Positions 33,986 through 45,499 of a stretch of 64,000 nt of DNA are shown here, one piece after another. Numbering within the stretch: the first letter of the stretch is position 1; each line of letters starts with the position of its first letter. This stretch comes from Ypsolopha sequella. Taxonomy: Eukaryota > Arthropoda > Insecta > Lepidoptera > Ypsolophidae. Under the pieces are notes generated by a model. It was not told the origin of the DNA, ran no database searches, and was given only the letters and a program-made list of their open reading frames with translations. A program made the translations under genes and the position numbers. The stretch is from the NCBI GenBank assembly GCA_934047225.1, contig OW203997.1, forward strand, positions 2,466,417-2,530,416, written 5' to 3'.

Positions 33986-36266
33986 GTTGGTAAATATCTA
34001 ATATATGATTTTTTCAAAACAGTGATTTTATTATAAAACCGTGTGTGTATCCGAGCCCCTGCAGTACAAAACGATCAAGTTACAGTTTTCACATTGACTG
34101 TGACACCGAACATTTGTCTGGATAAAGTCAAAGATTACCAAACTGTAGACACCAAACTTAACATTGGATAATAACACTGATGTCTCATACTTACCGTGAA
34201 TCAATATTGTAACCTATTAAAATAAAATATAAATCTTAGGTATTTCATTATTACTTCAGTAGTACTTATTTAAGCTGCCGATATGTCTAACGGTTAGGTT
34301 CGCCTTATTGACTGTATTTAATTTTCAAACCCAAAACATGTCACATCTACCCTCCTTCATCAATGGTTCAGATCGTCTGTGACGCCGGCGCCAGCGCATC
34401 CGTTTAGAAGACGTTAGATGTTGTTGTTTTACACAACACTGTCCGTCCGTCTGTCTGTCTGTCTGTCACTGCGAGGTGAGGTCGTCGAGGTACAGGCCGG
34501 TAATGGAGTTAAGATTGTTGGTGATTTGTTCATGATTTATAGCGTTTATTAAAAGCTTATTTGTGTTAACAATTTTTGGATGGTAAGTAGCTATTAATTA
34601 TATTGATATTTTAAAGAATAATTTTAAAAAACAGTCATCAGTAGTCCATCTTATTTTATTCATATTACCTATCCATTTTGTACCTACTGCTTGCATTGAC
34701 CTCTTTTTACGCCACTCCTTGATACGTTCTGTAAACTTCTTAAATATAAAAAATTATAAGTATCTTAGGTTTGAACTTTTAATCCAGTTCTAACCGGATA
34801 AAACAAGGAGCAACTGGCAGGCGCACTGGGCTCTAAAATACCACTATCCACTAAATTTTCGAAAGCACCCTAATGCTTTCTGAATTAGGCAATTTAAATA
34901 GCCGCAAGAATGAACCGACTCTACATAATCAGCTAACTTCGAACTACAGTTAGCTTTACAATTCCAACTGTTTACAATCACAATATTTGTCGAAGACCCC
35001 CCCATCCCTCGCAATACTTAAGGAGGTTTAGACTAAATATTGTCCCCATTACGGTGTGGTCGCCTAAGTCAACAACTGAAGAGACTATTCACTTCCTTTA
35101 TGACATTAAAACCTTTTTGCAAAAACCTATTTTGAGACAAGTATTGAATTACTGCAGACATCAGAAGCTTAGGAGGCGCTTAGCATTTTTTGTATAATTT
35201 TTGTGAATTGTCTAGACAGTTTAAAATCAATATTCAAAATGAATGTAGAAATAAATAGAAACTTAATCGAACAAAATAAAAAGTTTACCAACAACATGTC
35301 TCCATATTTACCAACTTTCATTTTCACTACCCTATAATTTAGTTCACCCTAAAACAGGTGATGGAAATTTCAATCAGCTTTTTTACTGTCGAGCTTCCGA
35401 TGCAAAAAGCTCTATAATGTTACAAAGTAAAAGTGCGGTTTCCCCAGTCCAAATTAAACTCTATTTTGTAGATTATAGGAACTAAAATACGAATGATTTT
35501 AGAAATTGGTACTTTATCAGTCTCAAATTTTTAATTAAAATGGAGGATTTCACGAAAAATTGAGTCATCTTCAATAATTTGAGGTTTTGGAGTGTCCTCG
35601 GTGGTCCTTCCGATGATTATTTAAATTAAATGACTTGAATTTTTTGATGCTACCTACTTGTCTCATCTATTTTGATGAACTTCATGCCTTGTTCAGCTTG
35701 TTCTTAAGCAGACTAATGCAATGATGTAGACTTCGTACTGAGCCCTCTTCAGGAGGTATCTTCAAATTCAATTTAAGCCGTGAAATTTTGAACATTACAT
35801 TTTGAAAAAATATATATCGCATTCGATATACGGTTACTTGATATGCATTTTCCTGTATATTTTTTTGGAAAATGAAACCAATACCAAAATAAACATCGTA
35901 AAAATGTGATATAGTTAAATTAAAAACCCTTCCATGTAATTCCAAAAAATTTATGAAGCATCTCGAAATCGCAAGTTTTCTGAGCTTTCACTGAAGAGGA
36001 AAGACGATGTCATATTTAGAGCAAATATTTTCGTCATACTCGTGCTTATACCTAAATATGTTTTTTAAGAAAAATTATTTAATATGTTAACTAGAATATC
36101 ACGTTTTAGTTTAATTAGTGACGACTCTCTTTATACCTTCTTCTTGTCACACGGTACGATAGAAGTATCCTTTCTAAATACCAGACATTATACAAAAGTA
36201 CGAATCTCATTTATAAACTTGTTTATTTTCAGAATTCAGCCAGCCCAAACATAAAAGACGGTCTTC
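33986..36266. other. Unassigned
   Basis: No gene recognised. A (GTCT)n tract lies at about 34442-34468. At 36220-36233 the sequence 'ttgtttattttcag' looks like a splice acceptor, just before the GC-rich frame described next. Confidence 0.4.
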
Positions 36267-36407
36267 ATGAAGGAAGAGTCAAGTATCGCCGCGCGCCGGG
36301 TGTCGAGGACCGCGCGGGCGGTGGCTGCGCGGTGCATTTCCGAGATGTTTTTAAACAAACCTCAAACTACTTGGATTCCGTGTCGCATTTCGAAGAAAAT
36401 CACTTAG
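36267..36407 (+). CDS. Candidate short exon or ORF (46 codons), unknown
   Basis: An ATG-initiated frame of 46 codons ending in TAG, Arg/Ala-rich in its first half (MKEESSIAARRVSRTARAVA). It lies in an unusually CG-rich patch (36285-36345) within AT-rich DNA. A pyrimidine-rich CAG acceptor-like site lies 34 bases upstream. These features are compatible with a host-gene exon or a 5' leader ORF, but no family is recognised and length alone is weak evidence. Confidence 0.2.
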   Translation: MKEESSIAARRVSRTARAVAARCISEMFLNKPQTTWIPCRISKKIT

Positions 36408-38178
36408 GGTTACCACTAACACTATGCGAGAGCAACTGAGATTTTAAGTTTTAGGGCCACTATCAAAAGAATATCAATCAACAAGATTATTTAAGAAAAG
36501 TTTAGTGTGCGTTTATTATGCATTATAAAAGCGATATTCAGGTAATGACTTTAAAAATGGAACCCATTTTGTGTTAAGTATTTGATGATAATTTTAGAAT
36601 AGATAATTTTTGTTTTTTAAATGATTTATTTAGAAATAACTTTAACATTTTTCGCAAGCCACCTTTATAAGTATAAAACATGTGGCGATTTGAATTTGAA
36701 TTTGGATTGAATTGAATTGCTCGATGACTATTTAACTAATTTGAACTCTTGAAATATTGTTGATCATTAGGGATTAGTGTCATATTTGACTATTTAATTA
36801 ATATTTCATAAACTTAAAAAAAACACAATTAGTAAAAAAAATACAATAAATTTGACTCTATCCCAACTGCCAACCCTAACACTCCGGCATCCTTGTTGAC
36901 GTGTCTTTTAAACAGAGTAAATATTAGAAAGCTCGTATTTCGGATCGATTTTAAAACAATATTCGTTTGTTCTACAACAGAGAGGCGCCTCCACACAAAC
37001 ATGTCTATACTCCATACACACACTCCGGCCCGTCGGACGGTACTAAGCATTCGGGTATTAGGATAATATTACAAGCTTTTTTTAACTGCATAAAAGTTAT
37101 GTAAATTAATTTCATTGGACAGTTATTGAGTGGTAAGTAAATACTAGCCCGAGTATGTACTTATTTTCTTTACAAATCGTGCGACAACCTTTTTTAAAAA
37201 CAAATAAATCAGTTCAGTAAAACTTATTTTATTTGTCCGTAGCTTACATAACTGATATATTCCATGTTGCTCGGAATGAGGTAAGAAGAACAGCTTTGTT
37301 TGTGCTGTGCTACAAGGAGCTTTTGTAGTTGGAATAATTGTATAATATATATTTATTATTTACAAGCTAGTAAAGTTGAATTTGTAGTTTGTAAATAGTT
37401 ACCATACTTATCGAATTAGGCTAAGCCACTAATGATAGGTATTTGTGAAAAAAAAAGTAAAAAAAAGCTCGTTTTTAAAAAGGCTTGTTATTTATTATTT
37501 TATTTAAAGATTCGCGTAGATTTTGATGGGGTGGAAGGTCGGAAAGACAGACTCTCAATCTTAAAACTTGTTTTTGGAATTTTTGTGCCGAGTATTTACT
37601 GAACTGTAAAAGAAAACAAATGAGAACCCCAAAAACCGTTGGTGAAATGCGGATGTACGAGTGAAACTTGTCTTTAGCTACACGGCTCCGGACCCGCTCT
37701 TTTCTGAGCTTTTATATTAATCCCGTTTTCGTGACTTTAGCTAATCGCTCAGTGATGATTAGTGATCAATCACTGATCAGTGATTACTAATAATTACTAA
37801 AGGCTACCTGTGCCATTTTGCGTTAATTAGCTATACTTAATAATGTAGTAAGGAAGCTTTTGACCGCAAAAATAAAAAAACAACATAGGCAGACATGGGG
37901 ACGGCAGAAAGAAGTGAAAACTTTTCACTGCCCCCCAAACGCAACTCGTCATAGCACATCGCTGACGCGAACCCATAAGAATTTCCCGTATCAAAAATCG
38001 CTCAATACGCCTAAAGAATTTTTCACTTCAAAAATGGAAGAAGGTGTTTGTACAGATGTGCGAAAAATAATTAAAAATATATCAGTCATTTTTGCCTGTC
38101 TTTTTGTATGTTTGTCGATATGCTCACGAGTAACTGAAAACTTGACATGGATTTGAATGGGATTTTCACTGATACATA
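36408..38178. other. Unassigned
   Basis: No gene recognised. 36680-36720 has a (gaattt)n-like tail similar to the one at 10190. A perfect 18-base palindrome, AATCACTGATCAGTGATT, lies at 37768-37785 among further TGAT-rich partial repeats. Confidence 0.4.
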
Positions 38179-38180
38179 TA

Positions 38181-38435
38181 CAACGTGTAACAGAAAGGTG
38201 TAACCATATTTGAAAAGCTTATTCAGTCAATGGTATAGAACAACTTTTACTATGGAGACAACCCAGATCTCAAAAAAAAAATCTGCCCTTCCATACAGTT
38301 CGGCCGAGCGGCATTGCAGTTTTCTATGAAACAGTAAAAAAAAAAATCGATGTACAGGTTTTGTTCCATAGTAAAAGTTGTTCTATTGACTGAATAAGCT
38401 CTTCAAATATGGTTACACCTTTCTGTTACACGTTG
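38181..38435. mobile_element. TA-flanked MITE with ~75-bp TIRs (CAACGTGTAACAG)
   Basis: 255 bases between TA dinucleotides (38179-38180, 38436-38437). The arms are nearly perfect inverted repeats: left CAACGTGTAACAGAAAGGTG, right its complement, continuing through 'gcttattcagtcaat' and 'acaacttttactatgg'. The centre is non-coding. It is consistent with a Tc1/mariner-type non-autonomous element. Confidence 0.85.
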
Positions 38436-38689
38436 TATATCTTATATTTTCAGTTGCGGCCAACGGCCCATCTACCAAGTTGGATGTGTGTATGTATACA
38501 AATAAAACAAGGTGAAAAAAAAGTAAAATGGGCGAGACACTCGAACAACAATGGACATGACGATGCGATAAATAAATAAAATGGTGAAGCCTGAGAACTG
38601 GCTGCCATCATGATAGCTGCTGATGGACTCGAATGAGGACCTATTTTCTAAATAATGATGTCTTGGCATGTGGCAGAGTGATAGCATAA

Positions 38690-38960
38690 AAAAACGATCA
38701 AGTGCGAGTTAGACTCGCGCACGAAGGGTTCCGTACCCATATTTTGTAACAATGGTGAATCACAACAATATATATGCCATAGCAATATTTTTGGCGACAA
38801 AAAACAAGCTGCTTAAATAAAAAATAAATAAAAAGAAATCAAAATCATTATTTATAACATATTTAACAGTTTTTGTTGCCAAATTCTCCTTTTAAGTTTT
38901 CACCTGTAGTAGGAGAATAAATGTATTATATATATATAAATATAGTACGGAACCCTAATT
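38690..38960. repeat. Dispersed repeat ('caagtgcgagttagactcgcg .. acggaaccctaa')
   Basis: It starts with 'cgatcaagtgcgagttagac', followed by 'gaagggttccgtaccc', and ends near 38953 with 'agtacggaaccctaattttt'. These flanking blocks recur in the next repeat and at 40955-41105. Confidence 0.6.
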
Positions 38961-39054
38961 TTTATTATTTGTTGAGTTATTTTAAAGTATCAGTCCAAAC
39001 TTGAAACTTGTATGTAGTCTTTACCGTCTTTAAGAGCTGAAACAAATAACGTTA

Positions 39055-39925
39055 AAAAAAACCGGACAAGACGAGTCAGACTCGCGTACCTAGGGTTCCG
39101 TATTGTGGATGATAATTTTGTAATTTTTTTTTGTGAATTTCTCAACCGCTTTATTTTTCCTGTAACCTTTACGTAAACATAATATATATTACCATGACTT
39201 TTTTTTTTATATTTTTCGGTCCACCAGTTTTGGAGATAAGGAGGGGGGACATACATTTTTTTATGGTTTTTCAAGGATTTCGCGAAATAGATGCAATAAC
39301 ATATAGCCAAACTATATATTTTTACAATCAACTTTTTAATACCTACAATTTGATACCCATATTGTATTTTTATAAAATATTATTTTTATTAATTTTACTC
39401 TTTTTTCATATTTCTCATTTGTGTTCAACTTTTTTTTAAATCACTATAGTTTTCCTATAATTGGCCAGCTATGATCAATAATCGTAATTTTTTTTATATT
39501 TTTCGGTCCACCGGTTTCGGAGATAAGGAGGGGACATAGGTACATATTTTTGTGGTCTTTTAAAGATTTCTTGAACCCAGTGCTAGTAATTATAGTAAAA
39601 GTATATTTTTAAAATTAGCTTTTTAATGTCGACAATTTGATACCAATATTGTATTTTTAGGATTTCTTTTCTATTTTTCTCACTTTTGATTTGGAAATAT
39701 TTTGAAAAATTTCAAATTATTCATAATTTTTTACACCGTGATATGTGGGCAAATTAATGCTACTTTGAGCCAAATTTTATGTCTTTATCTTTAACGGTGC
39801 TAAAGTTATGAGGCTGTGACAAAAAACAAAAAACGGACGGACGGACGGACAACGGAGTCTCACCATAAAGGTTCCTTTTGTACGGTTCCTTTTGTACCTT
39901 TTAGGTACTACGGAACCCTGAAAAT
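39055..39925. repeat. Dispersed repeat, longer copy with an internal duplication
   Basis: It begins 'ccggacaagacgagtcagac' with 'tagggttccgtattg' and ends in a (GGAC)n run and 'ctacggaaccctga'. Inside, a segment of about 285 bases is present twice: 'tatttttcggtccaccagtt' at about 39208 and 'tatttttcggtccaccggtt' at about 39497. Each is followed by 'tggagataaggagg'- or 'cggagataaggagg'-like text and then 'caatttgataccc/a' and 'atattgtattttta'. Confidence 0.65.
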
Positions 39926-40196
39926 TCTACTTTTTCATGATTTTTTGTATGACCCCTTAGGTTAATTTTTTTTAATTATTATTATTTGTTGTGACAGCAC
40001 ACGTATTCTACGTAACACGTAACACGTATTCTGTGAAAATTTAAATTGGCAACCTATTACGGCTGAAGCTGTAGCTGACAGACAGACAGTCTGACACGGA
40101 GGCTTAGTAATGATCCCGTTTGGGTGTGGAACCCTAAAAATGTAAGAGGTAGGGAAATTGAGAAAGTATCCATTTGAAATAAATACTACAAAAGGG

Positions 40197-40652
40197 GAGA
40201 TCTATGTAAGAATGTTTGTAGTTAAACTAAGGGGGTGGCTGAGGAGATTTATGTACGAATGTTTGTAGTTAGACTAAGGGGGTGGCTGAGGAGATTTATG
40301 TACGAATGTTTGTAGTTAGACTAAGGGGGTGGCTGAGGAGATTTATGTACGAATGTTTGTAGTCAGACTAAGGGGGTGGCTGAGGAGATCTATATACGAA
40401 TGTTTGTAGTTAGACTAAGGGGGTGGCTGAGGAGATCTATATACGAATGTTTGTAGTTAGATTAAGGGGGTGGCTGAGGAGATTTATGTACGAATGTTTG
40501 TAGTTAGACTAAGGGGGTGGCTGAGGAGATCTATGTACGTATATTTGTAGTTAGACTACAGGGGTTGGCTGGGGAGATCTATGTACGAATGTGTGTAGGT
40601 AGTCTGCAGGGGATGGCTGGGGAGATCTTTTTACCAATGTTCGTAGTTAGAC
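40197..40652. repeat. 47-bp tandem array, ~9.7 copies
   Basis: The unit begins GAGATTTATGTACGAATGTT and continues TGTAGTTAGACTAAGGGGGTGGCTGAG. The middle copies are nearly identical. The last two diverge (acaggggttggctgggg) and one gains a base. A plus-strand frame enters the array's right end and runs to 40948. I do not consider it a gene. Confidence 0.95.
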
Positions 40653-41776
40653 ACAGGCTTGCTCGCGAATTATTCCTGAATTTAATTTTTCTAAAGCATC
40701 GAACTATAAGTAACTCAAGCCGGCCTAAGGTATACTATGGTATTTCAATGAGCAGCTCGTCGACACATTCTGACATAACCAGCGATGGTCGTCCAGTGTT
40801 CGATATCGTAAATAATTCTCCATCGCGGCATCAGCTCCTCTCGGCAACGCGACTGCCGCTCGAGCAAAAACTTGCACATGGAAGATGCGCAGCGAGTCCA
40901 TTACAGATAAGGTCTGAAGTCAGCTATCCTCTGCGCAGTATCCTTTAATAATTTGGTCAAGTGCAAGTCGAACTCGGAACCCTAAAACATTATGGTATAA
41001 ACAACAATATAAAATATGCCATAGAAACATCAAGGTAACAAAAAATAAGTCGCTAAAGTCGCACCTGACAAATATTTCAGCACCCACTGAGTACGGAACC
41101 CTAATATTGGCTATTTACTGTTTAGGCAGAGGCATCCTACCTAGAGTATTCCTACCTGCAACGAGAGTGAGAATGTTACTTTAGTTGTATTGGGTCAATC
41201 TGAAAATCAGCTCTGTAATGTTTTTAGCTTACAGCAAATGCTGAGATTGGTCCATTTTGTTAACAAAATATGTATAAATTTATTAATTAAAATTTATTTT
41301 TATGTGTTGATTTTGTGGCAAATAAATATATTTATATTTCTATTTCTATTTCTATCCTGACACACCTCTAAGTATGGAACCCTAATTTTTATTATTTTTT
41401 TATTTATTTTAAAGTATGAACTACAATCTGACTTAAATTGAAACTTGTATGTAGTACCGTCTTTAGGATAGAGCTGAAACAAATAATATTGAAAAATTGT
41501 TAATTTTCAAGGTTCTTTTGTATGGGGACCAGCAACCGTAGCATAGTGTTTAATAGCGCGCGATACGACTTAGTTGAATCACAAGTGCGAGGAGCATAAC
41601 ACGATGTCAGTACGTCACGCTCCTTACACTTGTGTATAACAGTGAAAGAATTTTTAAAATCGGTTCAGTAGTTCCAGAGATTACCACCTACATACAAATA
41701 AACAAATTTTACCCCTTTAGGTCTCTGGGACCTTCTTGTCTAGCTTCAATATCTATCGCTATCGCTTTACGTATCG
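40653..41776. other. Mixed unassigned and repeat-fragment stretch
   Basis: 40660-40945 carries a frame with fairly CG-rich codons and a Ser-rich start (MSSSSTHSDI) but no family match. 40955-41105 holds two 'cggaaccctaa' repeat ends. 41300-41360 has an A+T tail with (TTTCTA)n, probably a retroposon end. 41640-41700 contains 'aaaatcggttcagtagttcc', a recalled lepidopteran repeat block. Confidence 0.45.
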
Positions 41777-42464
41777 TGTTCAGAATAAAATGTATATTTC
41801 GGAACGCATCCATCAATGGTCTATATATTTTGTCTATGGACTTGGAGCTGTCAAAAACGAGGGACGTGGAATTTTCTTGGTATAGATCGCGGACGATTTT
41901 AATATGTGTTATTAAGGGCTTAACCCAAAGGAAATCGGTGCGGACATCGTAAAGAACACAGTATTCGATCAAGGGCTGAAGATATTTTGGCGTGAAGGCC
42001 ACTTTTGAGTGTATTTCCTGTGTGTGTGAAATAACCTATATCCACGCGGTGTGCGACAAGTGGACTTGTTAATTACTATTTCTGGGTTCGGATGCATCCT
42101 GGGGTAGGAGGTTTGTGTTTAGATTCATCGTGGAAGGTGATCTACGTGTCACGGCACCGACACGCCTTGGTCTCCGCAGCGAAGGGTCTTCGTGCGAGGA
42201 CTACTTGATGAGGTCATCATACAACTGTCTGGTAGGACATTTTATATTAAATATTAGATCATAAGATACTTGTATACTATAAATCTGGGACAGCTATGGG
42301 CCCCTGCTCCAGCTGCAAGTATCGCCCTTTAGCATACAATTAGTGGTGTCTGAGCGTGGTTATGGAATCCTCGCACCAGTGACGTCGATGCCCGTCACTA
42401 GTCAGTATTACTACTTTTTATATGCTACAATTTCTGGTAGCAACGAGCGTTTTTATACCATACA
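41777..42464 (+). repeat. 5' LTR of the BEL/Pao element
   Basis: Begins TGTTCAG and ends TACA, 688 bases. By reading the whole length I found no difference from the 3' LTR. It carries about 45 bases (42366-42411, 'cctcgcaccagtgacgtcga' onward) that resemble part of the chimeric RTE-tailed repeat (for example 33770-33812). It should contain the promoter and polyadenylation signals of the element. No strong TATA box was identified. Confidence 0.95.
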
Positions 42465-42490
42465 AGTTTTGGTAGCAGAGCGTGGTTAAT
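42465..42490 (+). promoter_or_regulatory. Probable primer-binding site
   Basis: Immediately after the 5' LTR, TGGTAGCAGAGCGTGGTT starts at 42470. TGG is the complement of the universal CCA end of tRNAs, as expected for a minus-strand primer site. The specific tRNA was not identified. Confidence 0.55.
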
Positions 42491-43085
42491 CCCAACTTTG
42501 GTTTATATACATATAAACAGCGGAACTGGGCGGCCCCAGTGTCATTGAACTGTTAACATAGCTAGGCTATTTACATGTACATGTAGCAATTACAAATTGG
42601 ATTTGTTTAGTGCTTTGAGTAGATAATTGATTACCGGAGGGTACCACATTGATGTGGTTCAGTAATATCAGTATAAATTGTTAATTTAGTACATATCAAG
42701 TGTTCTTGTATTGCAATAACATTATATCATATAACGGTTTATATTATAGATTGGAAATCAACTTGTTAGCTAATATACGGTTATCTTGGCTTGAATTTAT
42801 GTACTTACAAGCATGTATACAAGTGCATAGTGGAATGTGCATTCGGGTTTGTGTGTATTGTATACACCAAATATAATTTAAATTTGGTAATATAGAATTA
42901 GGTAGGAACCTATTTGTTTGTTTAGTATTGACGGACAGTACATACATTGGTAATTGGGAATTAATTTTGCTAATTAAATTCTATTTATAGGTAGGGTATC
43001 TATTGAGCAGTGCTTCTGTATTTTGTGCCGTGTCAGGGTGTTTGCTAAATAGTTTTTATTTATACATTTCCCGGTTCATTGCGGC

Positions 43086-44939
43086 ATGATGTCCAAGTCT
43101 CACAAGGCTGCGTTGGCGAAAGAGCTCCGCTGGTTTACAACCGTCCAGGGATTGCTTTCTCGTTCGGATCGCGACAATGCAATCCTGGAGAGAGCCGAGC
43201 GGATGCATCAGCGGCTGGCTGATGCAGAGGCGGCTGTGGCAGCACTGCAGGAAAGTGACGAGCCTTTGAAGAGGTATGTTACGGATTTAGCTCAGATAAT
43301 GGAAATTTATGATGATGTAACTGAGGCGGCCTCCATGATCAAAAAGCGACAATCGGGCAGCCCGGTTGTTAGCGCACCTAGACCAACAGATGGCGCCACT
43401 GGTAAGATGCTGGTTATAAAGTCAAATATTGTTGCTGATCTAAAGAGGCAAAATTCAGGAGGTCCTGTAGTTGTCACGCCTCAACCGGTAGATGGCGTGT
43501 CTAGTAGTTTGGCTAATTTAAAACTGAATAAATTTAATGGGAAAATTCAAGAATGGGTTTCTTTTAAAAATATGTTTAATTCATTAGTAAATTCTAGGGT
43601 AGATTTGACAAAGGGGCAAAAGATGGCATATTTGATGTCAACATTGGAGGGCGAAGCAAGGTCGCTCATCCAGCACCTCAGGGTGGAGGATGATCATTAT
43701 GATACAGCGTGGGGCTTATTAAATGATAGGTATCAGAACATGCGCTTATTGGCGGATGCGCATGCGTCTCAATTGTTGACGTTACCTAGGGTAACCGACT
43801 GGGCACAGCTGAGGCAGCAATTACTAACTCCGGTCACTGTGGCGTGTAATGCCCTTAGAACATTAGGTTTACCGGTGGACGAGTGGTCGTTTTTACTCGT
43901 TCACATTATTTTAGGTAGGTTGCCTAATGACGTGAGGTCACGTTTTGAGCGGGTGTCCGCAGAAAAAGATGGCAGCACTGTGCCTAAATTTACGGACTTA
44001 ATGAGGTTTCTTGAATATGAAGCTAGGGTAGCAGAAACATCACAAGCGGACTTGGCGCCATCTGGGGCGCAATCACTTTCGTCTGCTGGCTCATTGGAAT
44101 GTGGGGAGCCCAGACAACTGCAGCAGTCGCGGGGACGCGATATGACGCGTTTAGCGGCGGTATCCGTGATCGAGAGGTCATTGACCTGTTATCAGTGTGG
44201 CCATACGGGGCATGACCTGCTGAGATGTCAGCAGTGGCGAAACCTGCACGTCACCGAGCGGCGACGCATGGTGAAACGTAAGGGCCTGTGTTTCGGTTGC
44301 TTGGGCAATCATTTTGAACGTAATTGTCCCGAGCCACGACGTTGCAGTGTTTGTGAGGGGCCTCACCATTTATTGTTGTGTGCCAACAGATCTGAAGCGG
44401 CTTTACCGGTCCCGCAGCGACGGAGCCCTACGGGCGGGGGTGCTTCAGGGAGAACTCCCCCCCCCTTGGACAACGGGGGTGCGTCAGGGAGAACTTCCCC
44501 CCCCTCGGTCCAGGGAAGGCATGTTGTCGGGCAGAGCTCCCCTCCGTCGGAACGGAGGACTGCGGCGCGAGGCGCGCCCCCTCACCGGGAGGTGAGTTAT
44601 GTATTTGCGCGTGGACCCGTAGGGGAATTGCCTACGGGCTATCACACATATGGCCATGTTGTGAATTGGGCCCCTACGGGCGGGGGCCAATTGGAGTTGG
44701 AAAGGGCTAGGCCCCCCCTCCCCGCGCCGATTTTGGTGCCAGCTGGCATGGAGCACCGTGTTAAGACGGAGTCACGGGGTTACTCACCGCCGTACCGCGA
44801 GTACCCGCGGTTAGAGTACCACCCGCCGTACTCAGGGAGAGTTGGAGGCTACGCTCCCCCCATGGTGGGGATGTGCACGCGCCAGCCGTATTACTGCCAG
44901 TGGACTGGTCCTGCACTCCACAGGTGGGGTAGCCTGTAA
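43086..44939 (+). CDS. Gag-like protein of the BEL/Pao element
   Basis: An open 617-codon frame. Family knowledge: Gag forms the cytoplasmic particle that packages element RNA. Seen: an N-terminal helical, charged region (1-90), then the BEL/Pao Gag core starting LKLNKFNGKIQEWVSFKNMF (about 146-165) and running to about 315. Three zinc knuckles follow: C368-x2-C371-x4-H376-x4-C381, C402-x2-C405-x3-H409-x4-C414 and C420-x2-C423-x3-H427-x4-C432. The C-terminal tail (440-617) is Pro/Gly/Arg-rich with a short internal repeat (GGASGRTPPP / GGASGRTSPP, 451-473). The start was chosen as the first ATG after the LTR that opens the frame. A second ATG follows directly. Protease coding begins 16 bases beyond the stop, in another frame. 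Gag is the only undamaged protein of the element, which suggests it is, or was until recently, selected or copied from a functional source. Confidence 0.93.
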   Translation: MMSKSHKAALAKELRWFTTVQGLLSRSDRDNAILERAERMHQRLADAEAAVAALQESDEPLKRYVTDLAQIMEIYDDVTEAASMIKKRQSGSPVVSAPRPTDGATGKMLVIKSNIVADLKRQNSGGPVVVTPQPVDGVSSSLANLKLNKFNGKIQEWVSFKNMFNSLVNSRVDLTKGQKMAYLMSTLEGEARSLIQHLRVEDDHYDTAWGLLNDRYQNMRLLADAHASQLLTLPRVTDWAQLRQQLLTPVTVACNALRTLGLPVDEWSFLLVHIILGRLPNDVRSRFERVSAEKDGSTVPKFTDLMRFLEYEARVAETSQADLAPSGAQSLSSAGSLECGEPRQLQQSRGRDMTRLAAVSVIERSLTCYQCGHTGHDLLRCQQWRNLHVTERRRMVKRKGLCFGCLGNHFERNCPEPRRCSVCEGPHHLLLCANRSEAALPVPQRRSPTGGGASGRTPPPLDNGGASGRTSPPSVQGRHVVGQSSPPSERRTAARGAPPHREVSYVFARGPVGELPTGYHTYGHVVNWAPTGGGQLELERARPPLPAPILVPAGMEHRVKTESRGYSPPYREYPRLEYHPPYSGRVGGYAPPMVGMCTRQPYYCQWTGPALHRWGSL

Positions 44940-44955
44940 CTAGCTTGTTCAAGCC

Positions 44956-45350
44956 ATGAGTACGGAACCGCGGACGGTTCTGTTGCCTACCGCGATGGCT
45001 CGCGTCTAGGGCCCCAGGGGGGATTGAGTTAGGGTAAGGGCCCTCCTCGACTTGGAAAGTCAAGTGGCGCACCGATTGGTTTTGAACCTGGAAGTTTCGT
45101 CGGTGCCGCTCCTAGGTATTGGTGGACTGGAGTTGAATCAGCGGCTGCAGCCATGGTTATAGACAATATTGTCGGCTGGCAGCCTTCTTTGGACCTTCCT
45201 CCGTCCATAATCTCATGCACGTCAGGTCTGCATCTGGCAGACCCACGTTTTGTCATCCGGCCCAGTCGATGTTTTCCTGGGCGCGGATTTGTTAGGATGG
45301 ATCCTATTTGGTTTTTAAAAGACTCTGGGTTCTTCTTCATTGGTGGAGGT
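44956..45350 (+). pseudogene. Decayed retropepsin (protease) region of BEL/Pao pol
   Basis: It opens with MSTEPRTVLLPTAMARV, the usual start of a BEL/Pao protease. A stop (TAG) follows at once, with a further in-frame TGA. The catalytic motif that should read DSG or DTG is seen as LLDLES, so the key residues are lost. The distal part, LPPSII..LHLADPRF, and then in a shifted frame VDVFLGADLLGW, is also recognisable. The region is non-functional and the reading frame is broken at least three times. Confidence 0.8.
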
Positions 45351-45499
45351 ATCCACAATTTTGGATATTCGATATTTGATTCGATACTTGGATTATTATG
45401 TTCGAACTTAGGAAATGGCTTTCAAACAAACATAGACTGTTTGCAGATTTGGAGGATCCCAATATGATGGTGGTATTATGTTGAAATACCAACCAGTCA

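Noticed and set aside
40517..40948. 143-codon frame as a gene
   Set aside because: Its first third is the 47-bp tandem array. The remaining part has no recognisable family.
41709..42002. 97-codon minus-strand frame, repeated at 46471-46731
   Set aside because: It lies inside both LTRs and is duplicated only because the LTRs are. No protein family is recognised.
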